Origin: an uncultured Bacteroidota bacterium
GTDB lineage: Bacteria; Bacteroidota; Bacteroidia; Chitinophagales; LD1
Reading direction: 5' to 3'
Assembly (NCBI GenBank): GCA_903861145.1
Contig: CAIOTH010000004.1
Span: 1-42,919 of the forward strand
DNA length: 42,919 nucleotides
Positions within the stretch are counted from its first letter, which is position 1, and each line of letters begins with the position of its first letter. Below, in pieces: positions 32,973 through 42,230 of this stretch. The notes below the pieces were generated by a model. It did not search any database. It worked only from the letters and a program-made list of their open reading frames with translations, and was not told the DNA's origin. Both the position numbers and the translations under genes were made by a program.

Positions 32973-33541
32973 ACTAACGCCCCAACTATTTATGCACACC
33001 CTTTTGACTTATTAAGGCGCTTGATTATATTCGTAATATAATACCAAATAACAAAACTAAGAATTAGAAATTTTGTTCGATATAGTTCTTTGACATAGAT
33101 GATGAGAGTGACGACGTTACGCTGAGAAACAAGGTTTTTATCCGGAGCACGGTAATTTTCGGGTTTCGTAAAATATTGATTGTAGTTGCTTTACAAAAGC
33201 GAATATTTTACAAAAATGAACCGGCGGCATTTTAGTATTTAGCCAGCAAAATATTGATAATGAACCACTAACATATAATACATTTTAAAAAAGTATACAC
33301 AGGTGAAAATGACCGATTTTTGAGTATTTGAGTGCCGGTAAACCATTGATTATAAACAGCTAACAAATAGCATTTTTCGTAAAAGTATACAAAAGTATAC
33401 AAAATAAAAGTTGGCTTTACGGCTTATTGAAGGGGTATAATTTGAACAAAACGTTAAAATTGCTGCAATTTTTAAGGCTGGCAATTGGTTTGCATTAACT
33501 TCCACATGATTAAAAATTCGAGCTTGTTACACAAATCAATA
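32973..33541. other. AT-rich non-coding region before the chitinase gene
   Basis: 569 bp without a supported gene. It contains an inverted repeat (GTAAAATATT 33168-33177, AATATTTTAC 33202-33211), direct AATGAACC copies (33215, 33259), two AAAATATTGAT copies (33171, 33248), the spaced GTATACA module (33293-33401), and a near-consensus TATAATTTG at 33436 that may be the chitinase -7 element. Confidence 0.55.
33293..33401 (+). repeat. Spaced GTATACA module (site B)
   Basis: GTATACAC at 33293, TAACAAATAGC at 33361-33371, and GTATACAAAAGTATACA at 33385-33401. The internal offsets (68 and 92 bp) equal those of site A. The 11-mer is identical, while the short repeat differs from site A in the same way at each of the three copies (GTATACA for GTTTACA). 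Confidence 0.65.
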
Positions 33542-34405
33542 ATGAAAATTAGCTGGTTGATTGTTTTAGCCGTAACATTTGGTTCGGCAAAAGCCCAGAT
33601 GCTTAATGGTGCAAGAACTCACAAATCGGGCAGTACCAATCTTGAAAAACTGTTAACAGCCAAAGAATGGAATGATTTGTTCCCCAATAGGTACGGACTG
33701 GATAAAAAAGACGCATCAGGAAAGATTAAAGATTTCTATTCTTTCGAGGCTTTTGTTGCAGCGGCCAAAGCGTACCCTAAATTTTTGGGCGAGGGAGATG
33801 AGGCTACACAAAAAAGGGAGCTATCGGCATTTCTGGCCAACATAGCCCAGGAAACCACCGGTGGCTGGAATGATGCACCCGGTGGATATTTTAAATGGGG
33901 ATTGGTTTATTTAGAGGAGCAGGGCCACCCTGCACCGGCTTATATTAAACAGGGAGACGACCGGTACCCGCCTGTTAAGGGCAAAAAATATTATGGCCGC
34001 GGGCCAAAACAGTTAAGCTGGAATTACAATTACGGGCAATTTAGCCAGGCATGGTATGGTAGTATGGATACTTTATTGCAGCACCCGGAATACCTGGCGA
34101 AAGATCCGGTGGTATCTTTTGCATCGGCCATTTGGTTCTGGATGACTTTGCAGGATAACAAACCATCGTGCCATGATGTAATGACCGGTAAATGGAAGCC
34201 TACCGACGATGATATTAAAAAGGGTAGGTTGCCAGGGTTCGGCACCACGCTTAATATTATTAATGGCGGTGTTGAATGTGGCAAACCCATAGTAACCCCT
34301 AAAACGAAATACCGGTACGAATACTACAAGTACTTTTGCAAATACTTTAAGGTTAACCCCGGCGATAACATTGAATGCGCCGACCAAAGGCCTTTTGACA
34401 AATAG
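33542..34405 (+). CDS. Secreted GH19 chitinase
   Basis: 287 aa from ATG 33542, which gives a proper signal peptide (MKISWLIVLAVTFGSAKAQ); the frame opens earlier at 33485 without one. The GH19 core is complete: ELSAFLANIAQETTGG with the general acid E104, LVYLEEQG (second acid E125/E126), YYGRGPKQLSWNYNYG, ASAIWFWMT, SCHDVMTGKW, GFGTTLNIINGGVECG. It hydrolyses chitin with inversion; some GH19 enzymes attack peptidoglycan. There is no carbohydrate-binding module and no T9SS tail, so it would stop in the periplasm or leave by another route. Preceded by the unusual site B region. Confidence 0.93.
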   Translation: MKISWLIVLAVTFGSAKAQMLNGARTHKSGSTNLEKLLTAKEWNDLFPNRYGLDKKDASGKIKDFYSFEAFVAAAKAYPKFLGEGDEATQKRELSAFLANIAQETTGGWNDAPGGYFKWGLVYLEEQGHPAPAYIKQGDDRYPPVKGKKYYGRGPKQLSWNYNYGQFSQAWYGSMDTLLQHPEYLAKDPVVSFASAIWFWMTLQDNKPSCHDVMTGKWKPTDDDIKKGRLPGFGTTLNIINGGVECGKPIVTPKTKYRYEYYKYFCKYFKVNPGDNIECADQRPFDK

Positions 34406-34417
34406 GCTTAACAACTC

Positions 34418-37400
34418 CTAGGCCTCCAGCTTTATATCCGGTGGCAGCAATTTATATAGAACAGGAGTAACCAACCTTGCCAACAGCGTTGATGAAATCA
34501 ATCCGCCTATCAGCACCCATGCCAATGGCGAGTAAAGCGGGTTCCATTCCAAAGCCAATGGTAACAAGCCGCCGATAGCAGTTAGAGAGGTTAGTACAAT
34601 GGGCACAAACCTTACTTCGCCTGCTTCGCGGATAGCGGTTTCAATATCTTTGCCCTGTTTGCGCAGCTGGTTGGTAAAATCAACCAAAAGGATGGTGTTC
34701 TTTACCTCAATGCCCACAAGCGCTATAAGCCCGATAACGGCCACAAATGATAAAGGATAGTTAACTGCCAGTAGAGCCCCGATTGCACCTATAATGCCCA
34801 GCGGAACGACCGATAGCACTATTAAAGTGCTCTTAAAGCTCTTAAACTCCAAAATAAGCACCCCAATGAAACCAAAAACGGTAATTAATATAATGGTTCC
34901 CAGGCCCCCAAAGCTGTCATTTTTGCTTTCTACCTCACCGGCCACTACATAACTGTACCCTTCATTAAACTTTAACTTCTCCAGTTTCTTCACAATGGCA
35001 TCGTTAACATTATTAGTCAAGAAGCCCGATTTGGTAAAACTGGTAATAACAACATACCTGTTTTTATCAAAATGCTTGATACTATTAGGCGAGGTTTCGA
35101 AGTTAACATCGGCAATTTCGTTTAAGGGGATAGAAGTTCCAATTACATTATTTACATATAAACGTTTAAATACATCAAAGCTTTGCACCTTATAGGTTTT
35201 GGGTAGGGTTACATGTATATCCTCATCATTGTTCTTATCGTTTTGAAATGTGCCAATGTTCAACCCCGCTACCGCCAACCTGATGGCCTTGTTAGCATCG
35301 ACAATAGAAACGCCCAACATGCCGGCTTTTTCTTTATTGATACGAACCCGGAGGTTTGTGGATTGGGTAGATAGTGGATTGTTGATATAAATAGTGCCTG
35401 GGGTAGATTTAAAAATGTCTTCAACCTGGTATGACAATGCGCGAAGCGAATCAAGGTTCTCTCCAAAAATCCGGATAGCAATGGGTGCCTCTACCGGTGG
35501 CCCCTGTTCAAAATCCTTTACCTCAATTTTTGCGTTGGGATAGGATTTGAAGGTGGTGCGCAACTCATCAATAAACTTTTGCTTTTCAGTTGGCTCGGTT
35601 GAAGGTTGGAGTTGAACGAATACCTGCGCAAAGTTTTCGGTTTCGTTTTGTTGAATAACGTTGTAATAAATACGGGGGTTGCCCTTACCAACGTTAGTTG
35701 CATAGGTTTTAATCAGCTTGTGTTTGTTTAGTTCCCCTTCAACATATTTGGCAATGCGGTTCGTTTCGTACAAATTAGTTCCATCCGGTGTTTCAATGTT
35801 TACCATAAACATGGGTTTCTCGCTTTTAGGGAAAAGGCTGAAACCAATAACCGGTATCAAACTTAGCGAGCCAACAAACAAACCAATGGCCACTAACAAA
35901 GTTATTGCCGGATGTTTTAACGCCCTGTCAAGGAAAACCGCATAGGTTAGGTGGATGCCTTTTTTTAACCCGCGTAAAAATATGTTGCCCTCGGGGTTGC
36001 TGTGATTAGCCAGAATAATGCTGGACAAAAAAGGCACAATGGTTAATGACACGAACAAGGAGGCAACAATGGTAAATATAACCGCCATTGGCAGCGAGCG
36101 AATAAAATCACCCGAAGCCTCCGGCAAAAACACCAGTGGTAAAAAAGCAAATATCAAAATGGCAGTACAGCCAAGCACAGCAAGCCCGATTTGCTTAGTG
36201 GCTTCTATGGCGGCCTTCCGTTTGTCCATGCCATTGCGCATAAACCGTTCAATATTCTCAACTACCACAATACTGTCATCCACCAACAAACCAAGAGCGA
36301 CAATAAAACCCACAATGCTTAACTGGTTAAGGTTATAACCAAATGCATTTAGCAAGCTAACACCAATGGCCAGCGAAAGCGGAATAGAAATCATAACTAC
36401 CGTTGAAGCCCTAAAACCCAAGGGCAACAGCGTAATAAGCACCAACAAAATAGCAATGGCAAAATCGCGCACAAAATGGTCAAGCCGTTTCTCTACACCC
36501 TCATGTTGGTCGAACACTTTTACAAGGGCCATGCTTTTAGGTAGCTCACTTTTAAATTTGGCAGCTACCGGTGCAACAGTTTTATCAACCGCTACTATAT
36601 TCTCTCTTTCCTTTAACGATGCTGTTATAAATATTGCCCGGTGTCCATTTGCCCTTACCATGTCCGTCTCTTCAGCATAGTCCTCGGTAACGTTGGCAAC
36701 ATCACGCAGATAAACAATTTGGGTGCCCGAGGTCGAAACAATAGTATTTTTAATCTGCTCAGCGTCGGTATACTTACTGGTAGTCTTAACGTTAAACTTT
36801 TTTGTATTAATATTAATAGAGCCCGCCGGTATATTTACATTTTCGCTTTGGAGTGCTCCTAAAATCCTGTTTAATGGAATTTTATACTGCGCTATCTTTT
36901 CAATGTTCAACTCAACATTCACTTGTAAGTTGGGATAGCCCCAGGCTTTCACATTTTTGAGTGACTTATTCTTCTCCAGCAATTTCTTAAACTTATCCGC
37001 CTGCTCTCTAAATTGCCCGTACGAGGCATTCTCACTAATGATGGCGTACTGATAAATATTTACATCACTACTCGAGGCCTTTTGCAAATTAAGACTGTAA
37101 AGGTCCTGCGGTAGGTCTTTGCGAATGGAGTTTACTTCGCGTACCAGTTCCTGGTATTTACTGTCAACATCACTTCCGTATTTATAATACACCCCAATAA
37201 CTGCAACACCATCATCAATTACAGAATTCACTTTCTTGATATCATCCAGTTCGTTAACTCTTTTCTCAATAGGGTCAACCACCAGGTTCTCCATATCCTT
37301 AGGACTGGTACCCGGATAAACAGCAATTAAATAATATTGGGGTGCATCAAACACCGGATCTTCGCTACGCGGCATATTCAACATAGCGGAGATGCCCAGC

Positions 37401-37468
37401 GCAAATAGGGCGACAAAAATTACCAGGGTAAACTGGTAGTTCTTTACCGAAAATTCAGTGATTCTCAT
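34418..37468 (-). CDS. RND efflux transporter, HAE1/AcrB type
   Basis: 1016 aa inner-membrane proton-driven pump. The N-terminal TM1 (QFTLVIFVALFALGISAMLNM) leads into the large periplasmic domain. TM4 carries the proton-relay Asp pair in GLLVDDSIVVVENIERF, and a duplicated second half begins at KHPAITLLVAIGLFVG. C-terminal TM segments (GTIILITVFGFIGVLIL, LSFVAVIGLIALVGIEVKNTILLVDF, PLAWVLIGGLISSTLLARLVTPVLY) are intact. Last gene of tetR-tolC-MFP-RND. Substrate likely hydrophobic compounds; not determinable. Confidence 0.94.
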   Translation of the reverse strand: MRITEFSVKNYQFTLVIFVALFALGISAMLNMPRSEDPVFDAPQYYLIAVYPGTSPKDMENLVVDPIEKRVNELDDIKKVNSVIDDGVAVIGVYYKYGSDVDSKYQELVREVNSIRKDLPQDLYSLNLQKASSSDVNIYQYAIISENASYGQFREQADKFKKLLEKNKSLKNVKAWGYPNLQVNVELNIEKIAQYKIPLNRILGALQSENVNIPAGSININTKKFNVKTTSKYTDAEQIKNTIVSTSGTQIVYLRDVANVTEDYAEETDMVRANGHRAIFITASLKERENIVAVDKTVAPVAAKFKSELPKSMALVKVFDQHEGVEKRLDHFVRDFAIAILLVLITLLPLGFRASTVVMISIPLSLAIGVSLLNAFGYNLNQLSIVGFIVALGLLVDDSIVVVENIERFMRNGMDKRKAAIEATKQIGLAVLGCTAILIFAFLPLVFLPEASGDFIRSLPMAVIFTIVASLFVSLTIVPFLSSIILANHSNPEGNIFLRGLKKGIHLTYAVFLDRALKHPAITLLVAIGLFVGSLSLIPVIGFSLFPKSEKPMFMVNIETPDGTNLYETNRIAKYVEGELNKHKLIKTYATNVGKGNPRIYYNVIQQNETENFAQVFVQLQPSTEPTEKQKFIDELRTTFKSYPNAKIEVKDFEQGPPVEAPIAIRIFGENLDSLRALSYQVEDIFKSTPGTIYINNPLSTQSTNLRVRINKEKAGMLGVSIVDANKAIRLAVAGLNIGTFQNDKNNDEDIHVTLPKTYKVQSFDVFKRLYVNNVIGTSIPLNEIADVNFETSPNSIKHFDKNRYVVITSFTKSGFLTNNVNDAIVKKLEKLKFNEGYSYVVAGEVESKNDSFGGLGTIILITVFGFIGVLILEFKSFKSTLIVLSVVPLGIIGAIGALLAVNYPLSFVAVIGLIALVGIEVKNTILLVDFTNQLRKQGKDIETAIREAGEVRFVPIVLTSLTAIGGLLPLALEWNPLYSPLAWVLIGGLISSTLLARLVTPVLYKLLPPDIKLEA

Positions 37469-37503
37469 TTTTAGAGTTTTAATACATTCTGAAAACCGAT
37501 ACC

Positions 37504-38559
37504 TTAATCAACAATCTTTACACCAACGCCGTCCGTTAAATACGCCGAACCGTCAACAACTACTTTCGCGCCCTTTTCCAAACCGGAAGTCAGCATAACT
37601 TTGCCGTCTTTGATAAAAGCAATTTTCACCGGCTGTTTGTGCGCTTTGCTATCAAGCGCAGTATATACAAATGCCTCGCTGCCGTTACCTTCAATTACAG
37701 CATCAACGGGCACCGTAACATATATAGCATCGCTGTTAGGCTGAATCTCAGTTTTGGCAAACAGGCCTGTTGCCAGTGATTTGTTGCAGCCGCTTAATTT
37801 TATTTCAACCTGGTATAAGCCACTCATTGCATCAGGGGCCTGGGCCAATTGCGAAACAGCTCCCGAGAAGTTTTCACCAGGATAAGCATCGATTTTTACC
37901 GTAGCGGTATTTCCCAATTTCAATCTCGTCCAATCTCTATCGGCTATACCTACTTTAACCAACCAATCGTTAGTACCCGCCGAATTCATAAAAAACACAG
38001 GCATACCCGGGGCGGCAATTTCGCCTTCGTTCATTATCTTCTTTACAATCCTACCATCAGTGGTGGCGCGTATTTCAGAATAACTCTTATTAAACCTTGC
38101 CATTTCATATTGCTGCTTTGCAACATTCAATCCTGTTGTAACGTTTTGAAATTGCTCCAAAGAAGCAACTGTGTCTTTATACAAATTTTTAGTCCTGTCG
38201 TAATCACGCTGCGCTTTTTCAAGCCCCTCTTTGGCCTGCTCAACCATAGCATTTATTTCGGTAAGGTTAATGGTTGCGAGCAATTGGCCTTTATGAACCG
38301 ATTGACCCTCTTCTACATAAATGCGTTCAATAACTCCGCCGGTTTTGAAAGAGAGTCGTGCCTCGGTTGCCGAAGAAATGAACCCAGGTGCTACCACCGG
38401 TTCGCTTATCGTTTCATTTTGCACCGCAAAAAGCTTTACCGGTATTTCAGTTACATCAGCTACTGAACTTGTTTCTTTCGCCTTTTGCTTGCAGGCAACA
38501 ATAAACACAGTTAAAGCCATGACGCTTATAATCGTAACAAGAATTGTTTTAAGGTTCAT
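37504..38559 (-). CDS. RND membrane-fusion lipoprotein
   Basis: 351 aa from ATG 38559; the frame extends to 38700 inside the upstream gene. LTVFIVAC is a lipobox, so it is probably lipid-anchored. Lipoyl/barrel-sandwich strands flank a helical hairpin (GGVIERIYVEEGQSVHKGQLLATIN, then NAMVEQAKEGLEKAQRDYDR), and the distal beta domain includes GRIVKKIMNEGEIAAPGMPVF. It links the RND pump to the TolC-like channel, both encoded next to it (10 bp after the tolC-like gene, 36 bp before the pump). Confidence 0.93.
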   Translation of the reverse strand: MNLKTILVTIISVMALTVFIVACKQKAKETSSVADVTEIPVKLFAVQNETISEPVVAPGFISSATEARLSFKTGGVIERIYVEEGQSVHKGQLLATINLTEINAMVEQAKEGLEKAQRDYDRTKNLYKDTVASLEQFQNVTTGLNVAKQQYEMARFNKSYSEIRATTDGRIVKKIMNEGEIAAPGMPVFFMNSAGTNDWLVKVGIADRDWTRLKLGNTATVKIDAYPGENFSGAVSQLAQAPDAMSGLYQVEIKLSGCNKSLATGLFAKTEIQPNSDAIYVTVPVDAVIEGNGSEAFVYTALDSKAHKQPVKIAFIKDGKVMLTSGLEKGAKVVVDGSAYLTDGVGVKIVD

Positions 38560-38569
38560 ACAAATATTT

Positions 38570-39940
38570 TTATGGTTGATTAATATTAAAGCCGGCATTG
38601 GCGCGTTCAAGTTCGGTGTGACGGATCCATGCATCGAAATAGGTAATCGATTTTTGAAGGCTTGCCAGGGTGCTTTCATTTCGCGCATCCAGGTACTCAA
38701 TATAAAGCGCCTGTCCTTCGCGATATTTTTTATCCATCAACCCATAATACTGCGATGCAGAATTTTCCTGGTCAGTAGCACTCGCGAAATTTTGTTTGGC
38801 CGATATGTATGAGTTAGCGGCACTTGAAGCTGCTAACTGCAACCAGCTTTTTGCATATTTTGTTTGCGCACCTAAAGCATCAATTTCAAGTTTAGCTTGT
38901 TTAACTTTGTATACATCCGTTAAGCCACTAAACAAACTCCAGTCAAACGAAACACCCAACAAATAATATTTACTGCTTGAATTGAATTTAAAATCGGAAG
39001 CCTGCGAACCCAAATCAATTGAAGCACCGATTTTCGGAATCCAGGAGGCTTTGTTTAAACCCAAAACCGAATTGTTGATTTTTGAGGCCAGTAATAATTT
39101 TGTTAGTTCTTCTCTTCTATCAGAAGTAAGTGAAAGGTCATCGGGTAAGGCAAGTGCGTTATTAAGTAGCGCTTCATCAATTGTTATTTCGCTATCCTGT
39201 GGTTTGTTGATTAGAAAGTTAAAATAAGCCGCAGCATTCTTTTTTGTGTTTTGTACTTCATTTAGTTGTGCTTCAATTTTACTGACTTCGCTTTTTGAGC
39301 GGGACAAAACATATACCACCTCTTTTCCGTTATCCACCAATTTTTGATTAACACGCTCACTCTCCTTTACCATGCGTAAAGCATTTTCATAGATGGTAAT
39401 TGCACGCACAGCTTTTAAATAGTTGAAGTAGGCTACCTTGATATCCTTTACTAATTCTCTTTCATAAATAACCACCTCATTCTGCTGCATTTTTACCTGG
39501 TCTTTTTTAATATCGCGGTTATACCATATCTCGGCATTCACAATGGGCAAAGCAATTTTGAAATACGCATCATAAAAGTTTGAAGGATTAAGTTGTTCGG
39601 ACACATTACTTAAAGAAGGGTACCGTGGTGCTCCTGATTGTAGTGCAGAATTTATTTGGTTCAGGTTTTGATAAACCGGATTCATGATATCACCGATGGG
39701 AAAATCAATTGTTCTTCCTCCTTTCGCATCTACATAATTTGCTTCAAGGCTTACAATCGGAAAAAATAAACCGGTTGCTTGTTTTAAGGCATACATGCTT
39801 TTTTGTAACTGAAAATTTTGCTGGTGTAGGGACTCGTTATTGGCAATACCTTGTTGCACATAATTATTGAGTATATCGCTTTGCGCTTTTACGCTCACCG
39901 TTACAATGAGCAGCATGAATATAGTTTTCAATGGTCGCAT
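38570..39940 (-). CDS. TolC-family outer-membrane channel
   Basis: 456 aa with signal peptide MRPLKTIFMLLIVTVSVKAQ. Long coiled-coil segments (e.g. VKMQQNEVVIYERELVKDIKVAYFNYLKAVRAITIYENAL at the N-half; LEIDALGAQTKYAKSWLQLAASSAANSYISAKQNFASA at the C-half) and the internal repeat with the YLDARNES segment are characteristic. First gene after its own operator-like palindrome at 39961-39973; co-directional with MFP and pump genes. Confidence 0.92.
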   Translation of the reverse strand: MRPLKTIFMLLIVTVSVKAQSDILNNYVQQGIANNESLHQQNFQLQKSMYALKQATGLFFPIVSLEANYVDAKGGRTIDFPIGDIMNPVYQNLNQINSALQSGAPRYPSLSNVSEQLNPSNFYDAYFKIALPIVNAEIWYNRDIKKDQVKMQQNEVVIYERELVKDIKVAYFNYLKAVRAITIYENALRMVKESERVNQKLVDNGKEVVYVLSRSKSEVSKIEAQLNEVQNTKKNAAAYFNFLINKPQDSEITIDEALLNNALALPDDLSLTSDRREELTKLLLASKINNSVLGLNKASWIPKIGASIDLGSQASDFKFNSSSKYYLLGVSFDWSLFSGLTDVYKVKQAKLEIDALGAQTKYAKSWLQLAASSAANSYISAKQNFASATDQENSASQYYGLMDKKYREGQALYIEYLDARNESTLASLQKSITYFDAWIRHTELERANAGFNINQP

Positions 39941-39960
39941 ACTTATGTGTATTAAATTTA

Positions 39961-39973
39961 TGAACAGTGTTCA
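39961..39973. promoter_or_regulatory. TetR operator-like palindrome before tolC
   Basis: TGAACA-G-TGTTCA, 21 bp before the tolC-like ATG, in the 52-bp gap after tetR. On the minus strand ACTGAACACTGTTCA is identical over 15 nt to the tetR upstream site. Confidence 0.6.
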
Positions 39974-39992
39974 GTTTACGGGCAAAAAAATA

Positions 39993-40619
39993 TCAGGCCT
40001 TCATCAATCCAATCAATTCGTCTAAACTTTGCAAAAGCATCTTTCTTAATTGTTCGTCAGTCAAATTCATCACCTCGTACCTGTCGCGGATTTTTAATGA
40101 TACCAAACCGTGCACCGCACTCCAGGTATACATACTTGCAACTACAGGGTCTTTCGATTTAATTAGTTTTTGCTCTATACACTCCGTAACCGTTTGCATC
40201 AAAAGCATAAAAGTTGCCTGGCCTAATTCCCAACAATTTTGATCGCCTTGTTTTTCTCTCATAGCGTTGATTGGCGCCCTGATGATAAACATCAAATCAT
40301 AATATTCCGGATTCTTTAGTGCAAATTCAATATATATCTTCCCTATTTCATGCAGACGTTTCAGCGGATTTTTTATTTTACCTGCGGCTTCCATTTCTTT
40401 CAATAGCATTTGAAAACCAATATCATGGATAGCGCAAAATAATTCGTCCTTATCCTTAAAGTAGAGGTAAATAGTTGCGGGGCTGTACTCAATTTTTTCG
40501 GCAATGCTTCGCAGAGAGGTTTTTTCGTAACCGTCTTCCAAAAACATATATGTTGCAGCCCGAAGTATTTTGTCATACATCTCCTGCTTATCACGCCCCT
40601 TTCTTTCCGCTATGCCCAT
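39993..40619 (-). CDS. TetR-family repressor of the efflux operon
   Basis: 208 aa. N-terminal helix-turn-helix: TSLRSIAEKIEYSPATIYLYFKDKDELF (~37-65), with the usual preceding KILRAATYMFLEDGYEKTS. The C-terminal ligand/dimer domain is WHG-like (MYTWSAVHGLVSLKIR). First gene of the tetR-tolC-MFP-RND cluster. Palindromes upstream of itself and upstream of tolC share a core, suggesting autorepression plus repression of the pump genes, relieved by a ligand. Confidence 0.93.
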   Translation of the reverse strand: MGIAERKGRDKQEMYDKILRAATYMFLEDGYEKTSLRSIAEKIEYSPATIYLYFKDKDELFCAIHDIGFQMLLKEMEAAGKIKNPLKRLHEIGKIYIEFALKNPEYYDLMFIIRAPINAMREKQGDQNCWELGQATFMLLMQTVTECIEQKLIKSKDPVVASMYTWSAVHGLVSLKIRDRYEVMNLTDEQLRKMLLQSLDELIGLMKA

Positions 40620-40643
40620 TTAAGTTTGAATTACAATACAAAC

Positions 40644-40664
40644 TTACTGAACACTGTTCAGTAA
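40644..40664. promoter_or_regulatory. TetR operator-like palindrome before tetR
   Basis: Perfect 10-bp arms TTACTGAACA / TGTTCAGTAA around a central C, 25 bp upstream of the tetR ATG. It shares ACTGAACACTGTTCA with the site before tolC. Confidence 0.65.
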
Positions 40665-40714
40665 AACAACTTTTTAGATAAATTTTTTCTTCCTTGGTTT
40701 AAAAGGCCGCTCTT

Positions 40715-40748
40715 AAAACAAAAGTCCCCACGAAATACTCGCAGGGAC
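40715..40748 (-). terminator. dnaA terminator
   Basis: On the minus strand GTCCC (40748-40744) and GGGAC (40728-40724) form a stem around an inner pairable stretch, followed by TTTTGTTTT. It starts 43 bp after the dnaA stop codon. Confidence 0.6.
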
Positions 40749-40790
40749 CCTTGCTTTATCTTAATACTAAATACTTACTACTTAATATTA

Positions 40791-42230
40791 CTACGAAATG
40801 CTCATTTGTATTTTTTTCTGAATGTCGGCCACAGCTTCTCTGAATTCCTGGTCCGTGTCAATTAAATTTTGAACAGCCTGGCAAGAGTGAATAACAGTAG
40901 AGTGGTCTCTTCCGCCAAAATGTTTGCCAATTACCTTCAAAGAATTTTTGGTATAGTTCTTTGCCAGGAACATTGAAAGCTGACGGGCCTGAACAATCAT
41001 ACGCTTCCTCGTTTTTTCACGAAGCATATCAACCGGCACCGTAAAGTAATCGCAAACAGTTTTTTGAATATAGTCTATCGAAACCTCGCGGCTAATGCTC
41101 TTCACAAAATTCTTGATGATCTTTTTCGCTAAATCCAGATCAACTTCCTTTTTGTTCAACGAAGCTTGTGCAAGTAACGAAATCAAAGCCGCCTCTAATT
41201 CGCGCACATTAGTATTAATGTTGTAAGCAACGAATTCCACAACCTCGCGTGGAAGTTCAATTCCATCGGCATACATTTTCTTTTCAAGTATCGCAATGCG
41301 GGTTTCAAAATCCGGAACCTGCAAGTCTGCACTTAGTCCCCACTTGAAACGTGAAAGCAATCTTTCTTCCATTCCTTCCAAATCTCTTGGAGGGCGATCA
41401 GAAGTAAGCACCAACTGTTTTCCGTTTTGATGAAGGTGATTAAAGATATGGAAGAAAATATCCTGCGTTTTTTCTTTGTTGCCAAAGAACTGGATATCAT
41501 CCATTATCAAAACATCAATCAATTGATAGAAGTGCACAAAGTCGTTAACCGAATTATTTTTTACCGCATCAAAAAACTGGTTGGTAAATTTTTCGCTCGA
41601 TACATATAATACCGTCTTATTCGGAAAGTTCTGTTTTACCTCATTGCCTATGGCTTGCGCCAAGTGCGTTTTTCCTAAACCTACACCACCATATACAACC
41701 AACGGATTGAAAGCAGTGCCTCCTGGCTTTTGTGCTACGGCATAACCCGCACTACGTGCAAGACGATTGCAATCGCCTTCAACAAAAGAATCAAAATTGT
41801 AATTCGCGTTTAACTGCGAATCAATATTGATTTTTTTCAAACCCGGAATAACAAACGGATTTTTGATGTGGTTGCCCGTTAAAAAATAAGGGAACCCAAC
41901 TTCCGGGTTCGATGAATTGCCTGAGTTGTAGTTCGGGTAATCAACCGTAGAGGGCAAATTGCCATTCGAAGAATTCTCAACTACTATTCTGTACTCCAGT
42001 CTTGCTGCGGTGCCCAACTCGCGTTTAACGGTTTTGCGCAACAACGATACATAGTGCTCTTCGAGCCACTCGTAAAAAAACTGTGATGGTACCTGAATGG
42101 TAAGAACAGATCCTTTCAATTCTACAGGTTTGATCGGCTCGAACCATGTTTTGAAACTTTGTTGACTTACGTTGTCTTTGATAATTTCCAGACAGCTGTT
42201 CCAAACGCTATTAGCCGATTTTTCCTTCAT
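40791..42230 (-). CDS. dnaA: Chromosomal replication initiator DnaA
   Basis: 479 aa from ATG 42230 (MKEKSANSVWNSCLEIIKDNV); the longer frame to 42296 adds 22 non-conserved residues. Domain I (WNSCLEII..SFKTWFEPI) is followed by a variable Asn/Ser-rich linker, then the AAA+ domain with Walker A GGVGLGKTH, Walker B DVLIMDDIQF and sensor motif TSDRPPRDLEGMEERLLSRFKWG, and domain IV with the DnaA-box-binding signature GRDHSTVIHSCQAV. Full length. It opens the replication origin; the AT-rich flank upstream may include regulatory or origin sequence. Confidence 0.98.
   Translation of the reverse strand: MKEKSANSVWNSCLEIIKDNVSQQSFKTWFEPIKPVELKGSVLTIQVPSQFFYEWLEEHYVSLLRKTVKRELGTAARLEYRIVVENSSNGNLPSTVDYPNYNSGNSSNPEVGFPYFLTGNHIKNPFVIPGLKKINIDSQLNANYNFDSFVEGDCNRLARSAGYAVAQKPGGTAFNPLVVYGGVGLGKTHLAQAIGNEVKQNFPNKTVLYVSSEKFTNQFFDAVKNNSVNDFVHFYQLIDVLIMDDIQFFGNKEKTQDIFFHIFNHLHQNGKQLVLTSDRPPRDLEGMEERLLSRFKWGLSADLQVPDFETRIAILEKKMYADGIELPREVVEFVAYNINTNVRELEAALISLLAQASLNKKEVDLDLAKKIIKNFVKSISREVSIDYIQKTVCDYFTVPVDMLREKTRKRMIVQARQLSMFLAKNYTKNSLKVIGKHFGGRDHSTVIHSCQAVQNLIDTDQEFREAVADIQKKIQMSIS

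Noticed and set aside
37504-38700. Longer membrane-fusion protein starting at 38700
   Set aside because: The extra 47 residues overlap the tolC-like coding end, lack signal features, and would bury the lipobox; ATG 38559 fits.
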